Shown: positions 8,075 through 16,356, counted from the first letter of the stretch. The stretch is 64,000 nucleotides of DNA from JAGAJR01 sp048463395 (GCA_048463395.1 DBFWPL010000023.1:124001-188000), one strand, 5' to 3'. The notes: generated from the sequence alone by a model not told the origin. Numbers and translations: made by a program.

Positions 8075-8140
8075 ACAGATATATTTTTCTGAATAAAATG
8101 CAGCGAGTTTTTTGATTATTCTGAAATTAAATATATCTGT
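8075..8140. repeat. 12-bp perfect inverted repeat with 42-bp spacer
   Basis: ACAGATATATTT (8075-8086) and AAATATATCTGT (8129-8140) lie between mnmE and the next ORF. In RNA they would make an AU-rich stem with a large loop; the run TAAATTTTTG follows. It could be a weak terminator, a protein-binding pair or a leader structure. Confidence 0.5.
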
Positions 8141-8155
8141 TAAATTTTTGTGCCC

Positions 8156-8572
8156 ATGAAGGAAGTATGTAATCATGTCAGGTTTTATAACCGAGAAATG
8201 ATACGCCACCTTTCCGGAGACAACTTACGTCCTCCCGAAAGCTGGAAACCTGCTGTTGAATCTATCAGTGTTTTCAAAGAATATTCTTTTTCTCAAATTT
8301 TAAAACTGCTGAATGAGCAGGCAAACTTATTCTGCGAGAAATTGAGTAGTTTGGAGGCAAAGCAGACTGAAGAAAATATCCGCAGAACATATAAGATAAT
8401 TTTATTTGATGTATCATATCTTATCAGATTCAAAGACTTTATTTCTAAAGAGTTGATAACCGCCATACATATCTTGCTTTCTCTCTATTATTTCAATCCT
8501 TCTCTTGCGGAAGACGAGACAATAAAAGTCTTTCTTAAGACGATTCTGGATAAAGATTTGAAGCTTGATTGA
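8156..8572 (+). CDS. hypothetical protein
   Basis: A protein of up to 138 residues, mostly helical by composition, with no recognised domain. The start is uncertain. The ATG at 8156 lacks a ribosome binding site; an ATG at 8198 would give 124 residues. The good Shine-Dalgarno at 8159-8165 instead serves an eight-codon ORF (MSGFITEK, 8175-8201) whose TGA overlaps the 8198 ATG as ATGA, suggesting coupled translation from 8198. It lies between mnmE and mnmG and ends in a clear terminator. Confidence 0.55.
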   Translation: MKEVCNHVRFYNREMIRHLSGDNLRPPESWKPAVESISVFKEYSFSQILKLLNEQANLFCEKLSSLEAKQTEENIRRTYKIILFDVSYLIRFKDFISKELITAIHILLSLYYFNPSLAEDETIKVFLKTILDKDLKLD

Positions 8573-8588
8573 ACAGGCATTTCTAAAT

Positions 8589-8620
8589 ACCGCTGAGTTG
8601 CAAAACTTGGCGGTTTTTTG
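8589..8620 (+). terminator. intrinsic terminator
   Basis: ACCGCTGAGT (8589-8598) pairs with ACTTGGCGGT (8605-8614) through eight Watson-Crick and two G-U pairs with a 6-nt loop, followed by six T. It ends the hypothetical gene before mnmG. Confidence 0.8.
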
Positions 8621-8716
8621 CTTTAAATAGGGAGTAATCTTATAAAATTTTGACAGTTTCTTAATTTTTTTTTGCTAGATTAAGATGAAAAAATTTCTAT
8701 GTAAGGCACAATAATA

Positions 8717-10573
8717 ATGAATAATAACAGCTTTGAATATGACGTTATTGTTATCGGCGGAGGTCATGCCGGATGTGAAGCCTGTGCGGCAGCCGCCAGG
8801 GTCGGAGCAAAAACGGCTCTGATAACGCATAAAATATCCACAATCGGAGAAATGTCCTGTAATCCTGCAATCGGGGGACTGGGAAAAGGACATCTTGTCA
8901 GAGAAATTGACGCTTTGGACGGACTGATGGCCCGTGTTATTGATAAAGCGGGGATTCAATTCCGTATTTTAAATGCTTCCAAGGGGCCGGCGGTCAGAGG
9001 ACCTCGGGCACAAGCAGATAGAGATTTATATAAAAAATATATGCTTGAAGCTTTGCAAAATCAAAAAAATCTCGATTTAATAGAAGGAGCTGTTGAGGGA
9101 CTGTCTTTTGACGGAGATAAAATTACCGGAGTTACGTTGGCAGACGGAAAAGTTTTTTCTGCCCGAACGGTTGTTTTAACTTCCGGAACATTTCTGAACG
9201 GCGTAATGTTTATCGGTCATGAAACAACAATCGGCGGACGAGTTAATGATATTTCTTGTTCCGGAATAACACCGTATTTAAAGGAAAAAGGTCTTAAAGT
9301 CGGACGTCTAAAGACAGGAACCCCTGCCCGTTTGAACGGAAAAACGATTAATTGGGATATTTTGGAAGTTCAGGAGGGCGACAACCCGCCAATTCCTTTT
9401 TCTTATTTAACCAAAGAAATAACCAATCCTCAAATAAAATGCTATATTACCCATACCAACGAGCAAACACATAAAATTATTCGGGATAATTTTTCCAAAT
9501 GTGCTTTGTTTTCCGGATTAATTACCGGTGTCGGTCCGAGATATTGTCCAAGTATTGAAGACAAGCTTGTCAAATTTGCCGACCGCACCAGTCATCAGAT
9601 TTTCTTAGAACCGGAAGGATTGAATACGGATGTGGTTTATCCTAACGGAATATCGACGTCTCTTCCGGCAGATGTACAGCACGAATTTATTCATACCATA
9701 AAGGGCTTAGAGAATGTAGAAATTCTCCGACCTGCTTACGCAATAGAATATGACTATGTTGATCCGCAAGAGCTGAATAATCGTCTGGAAGTGAAAAAAA
9801 TAGACGGATTGTTTTTAGCCGGACAAATTAACGGAACAACAGGTTATGAAGAAGCTGCGGCACAAGGGCTTCTTGCCGGTGTCAATGCGGCCTTAAAAGC
9901 TTTAGGTTCAGAAAAAGAATTTGTTGTTGACCGCAGCCTCGGTTATTTGGGAGTTATGGTTGATGATTTAATAACTAAAGGTGTTGACGAGCCATATCGA
10001 ATGTTTACTTCCCGCTCTGAATATCGCTTGCTTCTTCGGGCGGATAATGCAGACGCCAGATTAACGCAATTAGGATATGACATAGGTTGTGTCGGCGAAG
10101 AAAGATACAGTGTATTTAAAGAAAAATATGCCAAGATTAAGCATTATCGTGAAATATGTGAAGACCTGAAGATAACGCCGAATGAACTGGAATCTTTTGG
10201 CATAAGAACCAAAAAAGACGGATTAAAGCGTTCGGCTTTCAATGTTATGTCCTATGATGACGTTTCACGTGAAACAATTAACACAATTTGGCCGGAACTG
10301 AAAGAAATTCCGGATGATGTTTTTGAAGAGATTGAGATAGAGGCAAAATACTCCGGCTATCTCAAACGCCAGCTTGCCGATGTTGAAGTCTTTAAAAAAG
10401 ATGAGAAACTTAAAATCCGTGAAGATATTGATTACAGCAAAATCGGCGGTCTTTCTCGGGAAATGGTGGCTAAATTAACAAAAGTAAGACCGGCGACCAT
10501 CGGTGAAGCCTCTCGTATTCCGGGAGTAACACCGGCAGCAATAACAGCAATTTTAGGTTATGTGAAAAGGTGA
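8717..10573 (+). CDS. mnmG: tRNA uridine-5-carboxymethylaminomethyl(34) synthesis enzyme MnmG
   Basis: MnmG is the FAD-binding partner of MnmE in wobble-uridine modification. The 618-residue protein shows the dinucleotide-binding YDVIVIGGGHAGCEAA-type start (residues about 9-24), GLGKGHLVREIDALDG, the MSCNPAIGG block, LKTGTPARL and QINGTTGYEEAAAQG near 380. Length is normal. TTGACA at 8650-8655 and an extended -10-like TGCTAGAT at 8673-8680 may form its promoter, though spacing is long. A parS-like site lies at 10261-10276. It is followed 3 bp later by the first HD gene. Confidence 0.98.
   Translation: MNNNSFEYDVIVIGGGHAGCEACAAAARVGAKTALITHKISTIGEMSCNPAIGGLGKGHLVREIDALDGLMARVIDKAGIQFRILNASKGPAVRGPRAQADRDLYKKYMLEALQNQKNLDLIEGAVEGLSFDGDKITGVTLADGKVFSARTVVLTSGTFLNGVMFIGHETTIGGRVNDISCSGITPYLKEKGLKVGRLKTGTPARLNGKTINWDILEVQEGDNPPIPFSYLTKEITNPQIKCYITHTNEQTHKIIRDNFSKCALFSGLITGVGPRYCPSIEDKLVKFADRTSHQIFLEPEGLNTDVVYPNGISTSLPADVQHEFIHTIKGLENVEILRPAYAIEYDYVDPQELNNRLEVKKIDGLFLAGQINGTTGYEEAAAQGLLAGVNAALKALGSEKEFVVDRSLGYLGVMVDDLITKGVDEPYRMFTSRSEYRLLLRADNADARLTQLGYDIGCVGEERYSVFKEKYAKIKHYREICEDLKITPNELESFGIRTKKDGLKRSAFNVMSYDDVSRETINTIWPELKEIPDDVFEEIEIEAKYSGYLKRQLADVEVFKKDEKLKIREDIDYSKIGGLSREMVAKLTKVRPATIGEASRIPGVTPAAITAILGYVKR
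9269..9282 (+). repeat. polar motif ACRSYGTATTTAAA in mnmG
   Basis: ACACCGTATTTAAA, one of eight plus-strand copies. Here the reading frame differs from the mnmE copies (encoding TPYLK), so it is not a shared peptide. Confidence 0.5.
10107..10120 (+). repeat. polar motif ACRSYGTATTTAAA in mnmG
   Basis: ACAGTGTATTTAAA, encoding YSVFK; second copy in this gene. Confidence 0.5.
10261..10276 (+). promoter_or_regulatory. parS site inside mnmG
   Basis: CGTTTCACGTGAAACA holds the perfect 14-bp palindrome GTTTCACGTGAAAC and differs from the 16-bp consensus only at the first base. It encodes VSRET. Confidence 0.75.
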
Positions 10574-10576
10574 GTT

Positions 10577-11206
10577 ATGAAAATACCGTCAATGACAGAA
10601 GCTCTGAATTTGTTTGATGAAGGATTAAAAACATTGAGTGTTAATCATCCTAAATTTCCGCCCTCAATAATTAATACTTATAGGGTTCACGGAACATTGG
10701 TTGCTTTTTGTGCAGAAATTATCGCCTCAAAAATCCCCGAATTAGACGGTCGTTCGGCTTATATCTTGGGATTGCTGCATGATTACGGAAAACTGGTAAC
10801 CGTAGAAGAAAAAGGAGATACGTTCCACGGTGTCAGCGGATATGAGATTCTTATGGAAAAAGGCTATGATGATGTTGCTCGTGTCTGCCTGACTCACAGT
10901 TTTCCAAGTAAAAAGTTCAAAATTCGTGATTATGCTTCCTACCCGATAAAAGAGCTATGCAAAGCCAGACGATTACTCCGTAAAATAGAATACAACGATT
11001 ATGACCGACTGATACAATTGGCGGATATGTTTGTAACCGGTCTTGGTTTAGTTAACCTGAAAGAGCGTATGAATTTTATTCGTGATAAATACCGGATTTC
11101 ATCCCTGGTTATTAAAAGAAAATATCGTGATGCATTAGAATTAAAACATTATTTTGATAAAAAATGCGGGTGCGACATATATAAGCTCCTCGGAGTAGAT
11201 AAATGA
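10577..11206 (+). CDS. HD-domain hydrolase, first of three tandem paralogues
   Basis: A 209-residue protein with an HD metal-dependent phosphohydrolase core: His38 in YRVHG, His68-Asp69 in GLLHDYGK, FHGVSGYE, a further His in LTHSF and Asp residues in YNDYDRLIQLADMF. HD proteins cleave phosphoesters such as nucleotides. It ends with the CGCDIYKLLG sequence seen again in the third copy. It starts 3 bp after mnmG and overlaps the next paralogue by 4 bp (ATGA), so it belongs to the mnmG operon. Substrate unknown. Confidence 0.8.
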   Translation: MKIPSMTEALNLFDEGLKTLSVNHPKFPPSIINTYRVHGTLVAFCAEIIASKIPELDGRSAYILGLLHDYGKLVTVEEKGDTFHGVSGYEILMEKGYDDVARVCLTHSFPSKKFKIRDYASYPIKELCKARRLLRKIEYNDYDRLIQLADMFVTGLGLVNLKERMNFIRDKYRISSLVIKRKYRDALELKHYFDKKCGCDIYKLLGVDK

Positions 11207-11820
11207 CAGCTTTCCCCGATAAGCAAACCGCTCAAAAAATGTTTGAAGATGTTGTAAATTTGAGAAATAACAGCAATTGCCCTTTTATAGATAATCAGGA
11301 ATACACATTCAGAAAACATTGTCATGGTGTTGCTCTGGCGGCTGAAAAAATAGCAGAAGCGGCAGGCTTAAACAAAAACAAAGCTTATGTCTTTGGTTTG
11401 TTGCATGATGCCGGACGAATCCTTGATGAAAAAACTAATAATGTTTATCATTCATATACCGGCTATAAATATCTTAACAAACTCGGTTATCCTGAGATTG
11501 CTCGTATCTCCCTTACCCATTCTTTTTATAGAAAAATCATTGATGAAAGTCTGTATATGAAAACTCCGGATATTCCGGAATGTAAAAAATTACTTTCAAA
11601 TATAGAATATGATGACTATGACCGCTTAATACAGTTATGCGATCAAATGAATAATCTCGGCGAATTTTGTACCATAGAAGAACGCTTTGCTGATATCTCC
11701 AAACGATATGGTCGCCCGCTCGAAAAACTGGTACCGTATATTCAGATTGTTAAGGGCATAAAAGCAGATTTTGATACAAGAGCCAGACAAGACGTTTATA
11801 AGCTGTTGGGAATAAAATAA
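11203..11820 (+). CDS. HD-domain hydrolase, second tandem paralogue
   Basis: A 205-residue paralogue of its neighbours. It keeps the HD core in order: HCHGVALAAEKIA, GLLHDAGRILDE, YHSYTGYKYL, LTHSFY and YDDYDRLIQLCDQM, and ends VYKLLG. It lacks the CGCD segment of copies one and three. Divergence between copies is high, so the duplication is old. It overlaps the preceding stop (ATGA) and the following start by one base, indicating one transcript with stoichiometric translation. Confidence 0.8.
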   Translation: MTAFPDKQTAQKMFEDVVNLRNNSNCPFIDNQEYTFRKHCHGVALAAEKIAEAAGLNKNKAYVFGLLHDAGRILDEKTNNVYHSYTGYKYLNKLGYPEIARISLTHSFYRKIIDESLYMKTPDIPECKKLLSNIEYDDYDRLIQLCDQMNNLGEFCTIEERFADISKRYGRPLEKLVPYIQIVKGIKADFDTRARQDVYKLLGIK

Positions 11821-12446
11821 TGTCTGTTGGATACCCTAACCTTTCCGAAGCCTTAAAAATCTGGGAGGAAGGCATAGCCTTTCGTCTTTCGCAAGGAGAT
11901 TTCTCCAAAGAGGAAGAATATCGGTTTCATACCCAAAAAGTAGCGGAAATAGCGTCTTTAATTGCTTCAAAATGCGGACTGGACGCAGATAAAGCTTATG
12001 TTTTTGGGCTTTTGCATGATTACGGAAAACATATTGATGAAAGAAAAACCGGTATTTTCCACGGATTGGAAGGATATCGGGAAATGCTGAAAAAAGGTTA
12101 TCCGGAAATGGCTGTGATTTGTCTCAGTCATTGCTTTCCAAAACAAGATTTTGATATTGAAAACTATCCCGCATACAGTCGGACAGACTTGGAAACAAGC
12201 AAACAAATATTATCTTTGCTTTCTTACAATGATTATGACCGTCTTATTCAGCTGAGTGATATGTTTCCTGAAGGAATGAACATTGTTACCATTGAAAACA
12301 GATTACAAGGTATAAAAAAGAGATATGGTTTATCTGAAAAGGAACTAAAAGATATTTCTGAAAATGCTTTGTATTTGAAACAATATTTTTCCGGATTATG
12401 CGGTTGCGATATTTATAAGTTGATAGGGATTAACGATAATTTATAA
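11820..12446 (+). CDS. HD-domain hydrolase, third tandem paralogue
   Basis: A 208-residue paralogue with GLLHDYGKHIDE, FHGLEGYREML, LSHCFPKQDF and YNDYDRLIQLSDMF, ending CGCDIYKLIG. All expected HD metal ligands (His, His-Asp, His, His, Asp) appear present, so all three copies look catalytically competent. It starts in the TAATG overlap with copy two. The PHP-family gene follows after 28 bp and may be in the same transcript. Confidence 0.8.
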   Translation: MSVGYPNLSEALKIWEEGIAFRLSQGDFSKEEEYRFHTQKVAEIASLIASKCGLDADKAYVFGLLHDYGKHIDERKTGIFHGLEGYREMLKKGYPEMAVICLSHCFPKQDFDIENYPAYSRTDLETSKQILSLLSYNDYDRLIQLSDMFPEGMNIVTIENRLQGIKKRYGLSEKELKDISENALYLKQYFSGLCGCDIYKLIGINDNL

Positions 12447-12474
12447 GTAAAAATAAAATTGGTTGAGGGATAAG

Positions 12475-13305
12475 ATGATTCAAAAATATTCGTATCATAC
12501 ACATACAAATTTTTCGGACGGAAGAAACAGCTTGGAAGAAATGTTGGAACAAGCTGTTAAATTGGGTTTTGAAGAAATAGGTGTTTCCGATCATTTTATC
12601 GTTCATAAAGGTTTTTCGGAAAGCCCGTCAAAAAAACTTCTTCAGAATTATCATGCACCGCATATTTATCGAACAAGTTTTGAGGATGCCGTAAAAGATT
12701 TCAAGAAGCATTATGAACATATTCGTTCTGTTGCTAAAAACTATCCTCTAAAAGTTTATGTCGGAGCTGAGGTTGATTATTTTGACTATGATGGTTGGAA
12801 AGAAGGCTTTGAGTTTTTCAAATCAGAATGTCGTCCAGACTATTGCTTAAGCGGAAACCATTTTTTATTTTTGCCGGATGGAAAGATTATTGATCCGAGA
12901 AATTTATCTCTGGCAGGGAATATTGAAGAACAGAAGAAAGTTGTCTCCAATCATTATAAAATGATATGCAAAGCGATAGCCAGTGGTTTGTTTGATTTTA
13001 TTGCCCATATAGACTATATGCGTCGAGTTGAAGAAAGTTTGGGAGAAAAATTCAAGCCGGAAAAAACAAGGGTTGCTGGCTATCTGGCACGGTATAATGT
13101 TCCGACGGAATTAAGCACTAAAGGGCTGCGAAAAGAGAATCCGGATTATTATCCGGCAAAATGGTTAGCTGATTTGTTAATTGAAAAAAATGTTCCTATC
13201 GTTATCAGTGATGATGCTCATCAAATATCGGAGCTTGGATGTCGATTTGACGAAGCCGAATCTTATTTGCAAACTCATAATTGTACCAACCGATGGAAAC
13301 TTTAA
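12475..13305 (+). CDS. PHP-domain phosphatase, histidinol-phosphatase-like
   Basis: A 276-residue PHP metallo-phosphoesterase: YSYHTHTNFSDGRN (HxH, residues about 5-8), EEIGVSDHF, VYVGAEVDYFD, LSGNHFLF, FDFIAHIDYMRR and PIVISDDAHQ supply the metal-binding His, Asp and Glu of the family. HisK-type members dephosphorylate histidinol phosphate, but no his genes are near, so the substrate is open. The ATG at 12475 follows GAGGGA; an upstream in-frame TTG at 12463 is less likely. Confidence 0.8.
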   Translation: MIQKYSYHTHTNFSDGRNSLEEMLEQAVKLGFEEIGVSDHFIVHKGFSESPSKKLLQNYHAPHIYRTSFEDAVKDFKKHYEHIRSVAKNYPLKVYVGAEVDYFDYDGWKEGFEFFKSECRPDYCLSGNHFLFLPDGKIIDPRNLSLAGNIEEQKKVVSNHYKMICKAIASGLFDFIAHIDYMRRVEESLGEKFKPEKTRVAGYLARYNVPTELSTKGLRKENPDYYPAKWLADLLIEKNVPIVISDDAHQISELGCRFDEAESYLQTHNCTNRWKL

Positions 13306-13490
13306 TCCGTTGTTTTTTGTTCTAACGGTGTATTTAAAGATAAAATTTTTTATAGTTAGAGTCAATAAACAGTGTTTAAGTTGTTGATTTGAGATTCTTT
13401 TATTTGGGTGATATTTTTTTTAATAAAATATGTGTTTATAACTCCTGTTTTTGTATTTTAATTTTTTATAAAAAATATATAAATATTTTT
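13306..13490. other. AT-rich intergenic stretch before rsmG
   Basis: 185 bp, strongly T-rich, between the PHP gene and rsmG. It contains the only non-coding copy of the polar 14-mer (13325-13338). No firm promoter or terminator was found; a weak CCGTT/AACGG stem surrounds 13308-13328. Confidence 0.5.
13325..13338 (+). repeat. polar motif ACRSYGTATTTAAA, intergenic copy
   Basis: ACGGTGTATTTAAA. Being outside any gene, this copy shows that coding constraint is not the only reason for the motif. Confidence 0.5.
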
Positions 13491-14117
13491 ATGAAAAATA
13501 CAGTGGCAGAAAATAGTGTTTCACGTGAAACATTTAAGCTTTTGAAAGCTTACGAGACTTCTTTGCACGAATGGCAGAAGAAATTTAATCTTGTTAGCAA
13601 TTCTTCTTTGGAAGATGCTTGGAATCGCCATTTTTTAGACTCAATGCAGTTATTTAAATTTATTCCGGAATCTGCTCAAAGTCTTTGTGATTTTGGCTCT
13701 GGGGCTGGTTTTCCAGGGATGGTTCTTGCTGTAATGGCAAAAGAAAAAACACCGTATTTAAAAGTGAGTCTGATAGAAAGTATTGGGAAGAAAACACTGT
13801 ATTTAAACGAGGTTAATAAAATCACGAAAGCAAATGCTGAGATAATTAATGACAGAATAGAAAATATCCCTGCCCGTTCATTTGATGTTATCACTTCTCG
13901 GGCAATGGCCTCTTTGAAAGATCTGTTGAATTATACGAAAAAGTTTTTTGGAAAAAACACGGTTTGTATTTTTCCTAAAGGTAAAAGTTATGCCGAAGAA
14001 ATTGCTGAGGCTGAAAAAGATTGGAATTTTAACTGTAAAGTTGTTCCGAGCGAAACGAGCAATGAAGGCGTAATTTTGATTATAACGAATTTATCTGCAA
14101 TTAAAGGAGTTAAATAA
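13491..14117 (+). CDS. rsmG: 16S rRNA (guanine-527 N7) methyltransferase
   Basis: RsmG (GidB) methylates G527 of 16S rRNA. The 208-residue protein has KKFNLVSNSSLEDAWNRHFLDSMQL, SAM motif LCDFGSGAGFPGMVLA (about 67-82) and ITSRAMASLKDLL, all typical. The open frame extends upstream to 13389, but the ATG at 13491 gives the normal length and N-terminus; no good ribosome binding site is visible. It overlaps parA by one base (TAATG). A perfect parS palindrome lies in its first 45 bp. Confidence 0.95.
   Translation: MKNTVAENSVSRETFKLLKAYETSLHEWQKKFNLVSNSSLEDAWNRHFLDSMQLFKFIPESAQSLCDFGSGAGFPGMVLAVMAKEKTPYLKVSLIESIGKKTLYLNEVNKITKANAEIINDRIENIPARSFDVITSRAMASLKDLLNYTKKFFGKNTVCIFPKGKSYAEEIAEAEKDWNFNCKVVPSETSNEGVILIITNLSAIKGVK
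13517..13532. promoter_or_regulatory. perfect parS site inside rsmG
   Basis: TGTTTCACGTGAAACA, a perfect 16-bp palindrome equal to the consensus parS, encoding SVSRET. It lies about 0.6 kb from the parA start, as expected for a centromere site. Confidence 0.9.
13749..13807 (+). repeat. two copies of polar motif ACRSYGTATTTAAA in rsmG
   Basis: ACACCGTATTTAAA (13749-13762) and ACACTGTATTTAAA (13794-13807), 45 bp apart, encoding TPYLK and TLYLN. Confidence 0.5.
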
Positions 14118-14896
14118 TGCCGAGAATAATCGCAATAGCCAACCGCAAAGGCGGAGTCGGAAAAACGACAACGACGGTCAATGTGGCAACAGCTATGGCC
14201 GCCGCCGGAAAAAAAGTTTTGGTTGTTGATTTAGACCCTCAGGGAAATGCTTCCACATCCATGGGTGTGGATAAACGTGGTCGCATGGCCTCTTCATATG
14301 AAGTTCTTCTCGGTGATAAAAGATTGTCGGAAGCCATCGTCTGGACGGAGATTCCAAACTTCTCGCTGGTTCCTTCTTCTGCAGATTTGGCAGGTGCCGA
14401 AGTCGAGTTGGTTGATATGGAAAACAGAGAGTATGCTCTGAAAAATGCTTTGAAAAAAGATGCCGTTAATTATGACTACATTTTAATTGATTGTCCGCCT
14501 TCTCTGAGCTTGGTAACAATTAACGCTCTGGTTGCCGCCGATGCGGTTATTGTTCCGCTACAATGTGAATTTTTGGCCTTGGAAGGCATTACCGACCTAA
14601 TCCGCAACATTAATCAAATTAAGAAAAAGTTTAATCCAAAACTGGAATTGCAAGGCGTGGTATTAACGATGTATGACCGTCGTAATAATCTGAGTCAAAT
14701 GGTTGAAGACGATGTTCGGAATTTCTTCGGTAAAAAAGTATATCAGACTGTTATTCCGAGAAACGTCCGCATTTCAGAAGCCCCTTCCCACGGCAAACCT
14801 GTTTTGATTTATGATTTTAAGTGTCCAGGATCTCAGGCGTATATCAGCTTAACCGGTGAAGTTCTGAAAAGAGAAAAGGAATTGTTGGCATGTTAG
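14117..14896 (+). CDS. parA: chromosome partitioning ATPase ParA
   Basis: ParA is the Walker-type ATPase that moves ParB-parS complexes and so segregates the origin. The 259-residue protein has the deviant Walker A KGGVGKTTTTVN (residues about 11-22), VVDLDPQGNAS (Walker A') and YILIDCPPSLS (Walker B), and a family-typical C-terminus with VIPRNVRISEAPSHGKPV. It is preceded by rsmG (1-bp overlap) and overlaps parB by 7 bp, giving the usual rsmG-parA-parB operon. Confidence 0.97.
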   Translation: MPRIIAIANRKGGVGKTTTTVNVATAMAAAGKKVLVVDLDPQGNASTSMGVDKRGRMASSYEVLLGDKRLSEAIVWTEIPNFSLVPSSADLAGAEVELVDMENREYALKNALKKDAVNYDYILIDCPPSLSLVTINALVAADAVIVPLQCEFLALEGITDLIRNINQIKKKFNPKLELQGVVLTMYDRRNNLSQMVEDDVRNFFGKKVYQTVIPRNVRISEAPSHGKPVLIYDFKCPGSQAYISLTGEVLKREKELLAC

Positions 14897-15924
14897 ATTT
14901 AGAAAAAGAATTGGCAGATATTGATATTGTCAAAGATAAGGAAGAAGTTCCTCATAATCCGAAACGTAAAAGTCTTGGCCGCGGATTGGGGGCATTGTTA
15001 GGAGAAGACAGTATAGATCTGGATATGGAACTCAGCGATATTGAAACCCATACTGAAAAAAGCGGAGCCGATTATGTTGACATTAATGCCATTCAGCCAA
15101 GCAAATATCAGCCGCGTACGGAATTTGACGAAGAAGCGTTAAATGCTTTGGTCGAATCCATCAAAGAAAAAGGCGTGTTGCAACCGCTTTTGGTCAGAAA
15201 ACAAGGCGATAAATTTGAATTGATTGCCGGTGAACGTCGCTGGCGTGCTTCCAAACTTGCCGGTTTAGATAAAGTTCCGGTTATCGAAAAAGAATTAAGC
15301 GATAAAGAAGTTCTTGAAGTTGCTTTGGTTGAAAACCTGTTGCGTGAAAATTTATCGGCTATTGAAGAAGCCGAAGGCTTTCAAAGACTGATTGACGAAT
15401 TTTCTCATACACAGGAGGCATTGTCTCAAATCGTCGGAAAATCCCGCAGTCATATTGCCAATACTCTGAGATTGCTTAACCTGCCGGAAAGTGTAAAAAC
15501 TTTGGTAAAAGAAGGTAAAATTTCCGCAGGACATGCCAGAGCTTTAGTCGGCCTGGAAAATGCCGAGGAAATTGCCCGACAGATTATTAGTAAGGACTTG
15601 AGTGTTCGTCAGGTTGAAGAGTTGGTTGCCAAACAAAAAGAAGGTAAGAAAGAACCAAAAGAAAAAATCGAAAAAGATGAAGATTTGGTTGATATTGAAC
15701 GCAGCTTGGTCGACAGTCTGGGACTTCGCATAAAAATAAGTCCGAGCAAACAAGGTGGCGGTAAAGTTGTTTTGCAATATGCTTCAGCGGCCGAGCTTGA
15801 TATGATTATTGACATTCTGGAACAAAAGCGTAAAAATGACGGCAGAAATAATCAGGAAAATTTAACGCAAAACAATGCTTCGTCATCTGGCGGAGAAAAA
15901 TTTACAATGAAAATAATAGATTAA
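14890..15924 (+). CDS. parB: chromosome partitioning protein ParB
   Basis: ParB is the parS-binding CTP-dependent clamp. The 344-residue protein has the SLGRGLGALLGE segment near residue 28, the ParB/Sulfiredoxin domain with GERRWRASKLAG (CTP-binding GERR motif, about 116), a helix-turn-helix with SQIVGKSRSHIANTLRLL (about 179-196) and a C-terminal dimerisation region. The N-terminal acidic stretch before SLGRG is longer than in many homologues. Three parS sites lie upstream in mnmE, mnmG and rsmG. Confidence 0.97.
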   Translation: MLDLEKELADIDIVKDKEEVPHNPKRKSLGRGLGALLGEDSIDLDMELSDIETHTEKSGADYVDINAIQPSKYQPRTEFDEEALNALVESIKEKGVLQPLLVRKQGDKFELIAGERRWRASKLAGLDKVPVIEKELSDKEVLEVALVENLLRENLSAIEEAEGFQRLIDEFSHTQEALSQIVGKSRSHIANTLRLLNLPESVKTLVKEGKISAGHARALVGLENAEEIARQIISKDLSVRQVEELVAKQKEGKKEPKEKIEKDEDLVDIERSLVDSLGLRIKISPSKQGGGKVVLQYASAAELDMIIDILEQKRKNDGRNNQENLTQNNASSSGGEKFTMKIID

Positions 15925-15933
15925 GAGGAAAAA

Positions 15934-16161
15934 ATGACTATTCTTGAAAAAATGTTGGAAAATTGTGCCAAAGCCGGCTACACAACCACCAAAAATGTTG
16001 AAAAAGTTGCTAAAGCCAAAACCATGATGTTTGGAGATACCGAATGGCAGAGATGTCCTTGCGACGGACAAAATCCGGAGCGTTACTGCATTTCCGAATT
16101 ATGCCGCAGTGATATTGAACGTGATGGTGTCTGCCATTGCAACTGTTATACAAAAAAATAA
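15934..16161 (+). CDS. small Cys-rich protein resembling ferredoxin-thioredoxin reductase catalytic chain
   Basis: A 75-residue protein with eight Cys: C11, C41-P-C43, C52, C57, C67-H-C69 and C71. The CPC...C...CHC pattern with the conserved His between the last pair resembles the Fe-S/disulfide site of ferredoxin:thioredoxin reductase catalytic subunits (CPC-x16-CPC-x8-CHC), with the middle CPC replaced by C-x4-C. It begins 9 bp after parB with an AGAGGAAAAA ribosome binding site and is followed by a terminator, so it is the last gene of the parAB operon. A redox or Fe-S role is inferred. Confidence 0.6.
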   Translation: MTILEKMLENCAKAGYTTTKNVEKVAKAKTMMFGDTEWQRCPCDGQNPERYCISELCRSDIERDGVCHCNCYTKK

Positions 16162-16185
16162 TAAAATCCGGGGAGATTTAGGCTG

Positions 16186-16220
16186 AGGCAGAGCAGGGAA
16201 CTCTGCCTTTTCTTTTATTT
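16186..16220 (+). terminator. intrinsic terminator of the rsmG-parA-parB operon
   Basis: AGGCAGAG (16186-16193), 7-nt loop, CTCTGCCT (16201-16208), then a T-rich run. Confidence 0.85.
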
Positions 16221-16356
16221 AAATGAATTTTTATAGAGAAAATCTGTCTTGGTAACTATATATTTACTTTAGAAAATTATTTTAAAAAAAGCTTGGAATA
16301 TATCCGATGATATGTTCTAATAAATCACACAGACAACCAAAAAGGAAAGATGAACC

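Noticed and set aside
8650..8681. TTGACA with a TAGATT -10 as a firm mnmG promoter
   Set aside because: The spacer is 20 bp, longer than normal; the extended -10 makes it possible but not strong enough to list as a feature.
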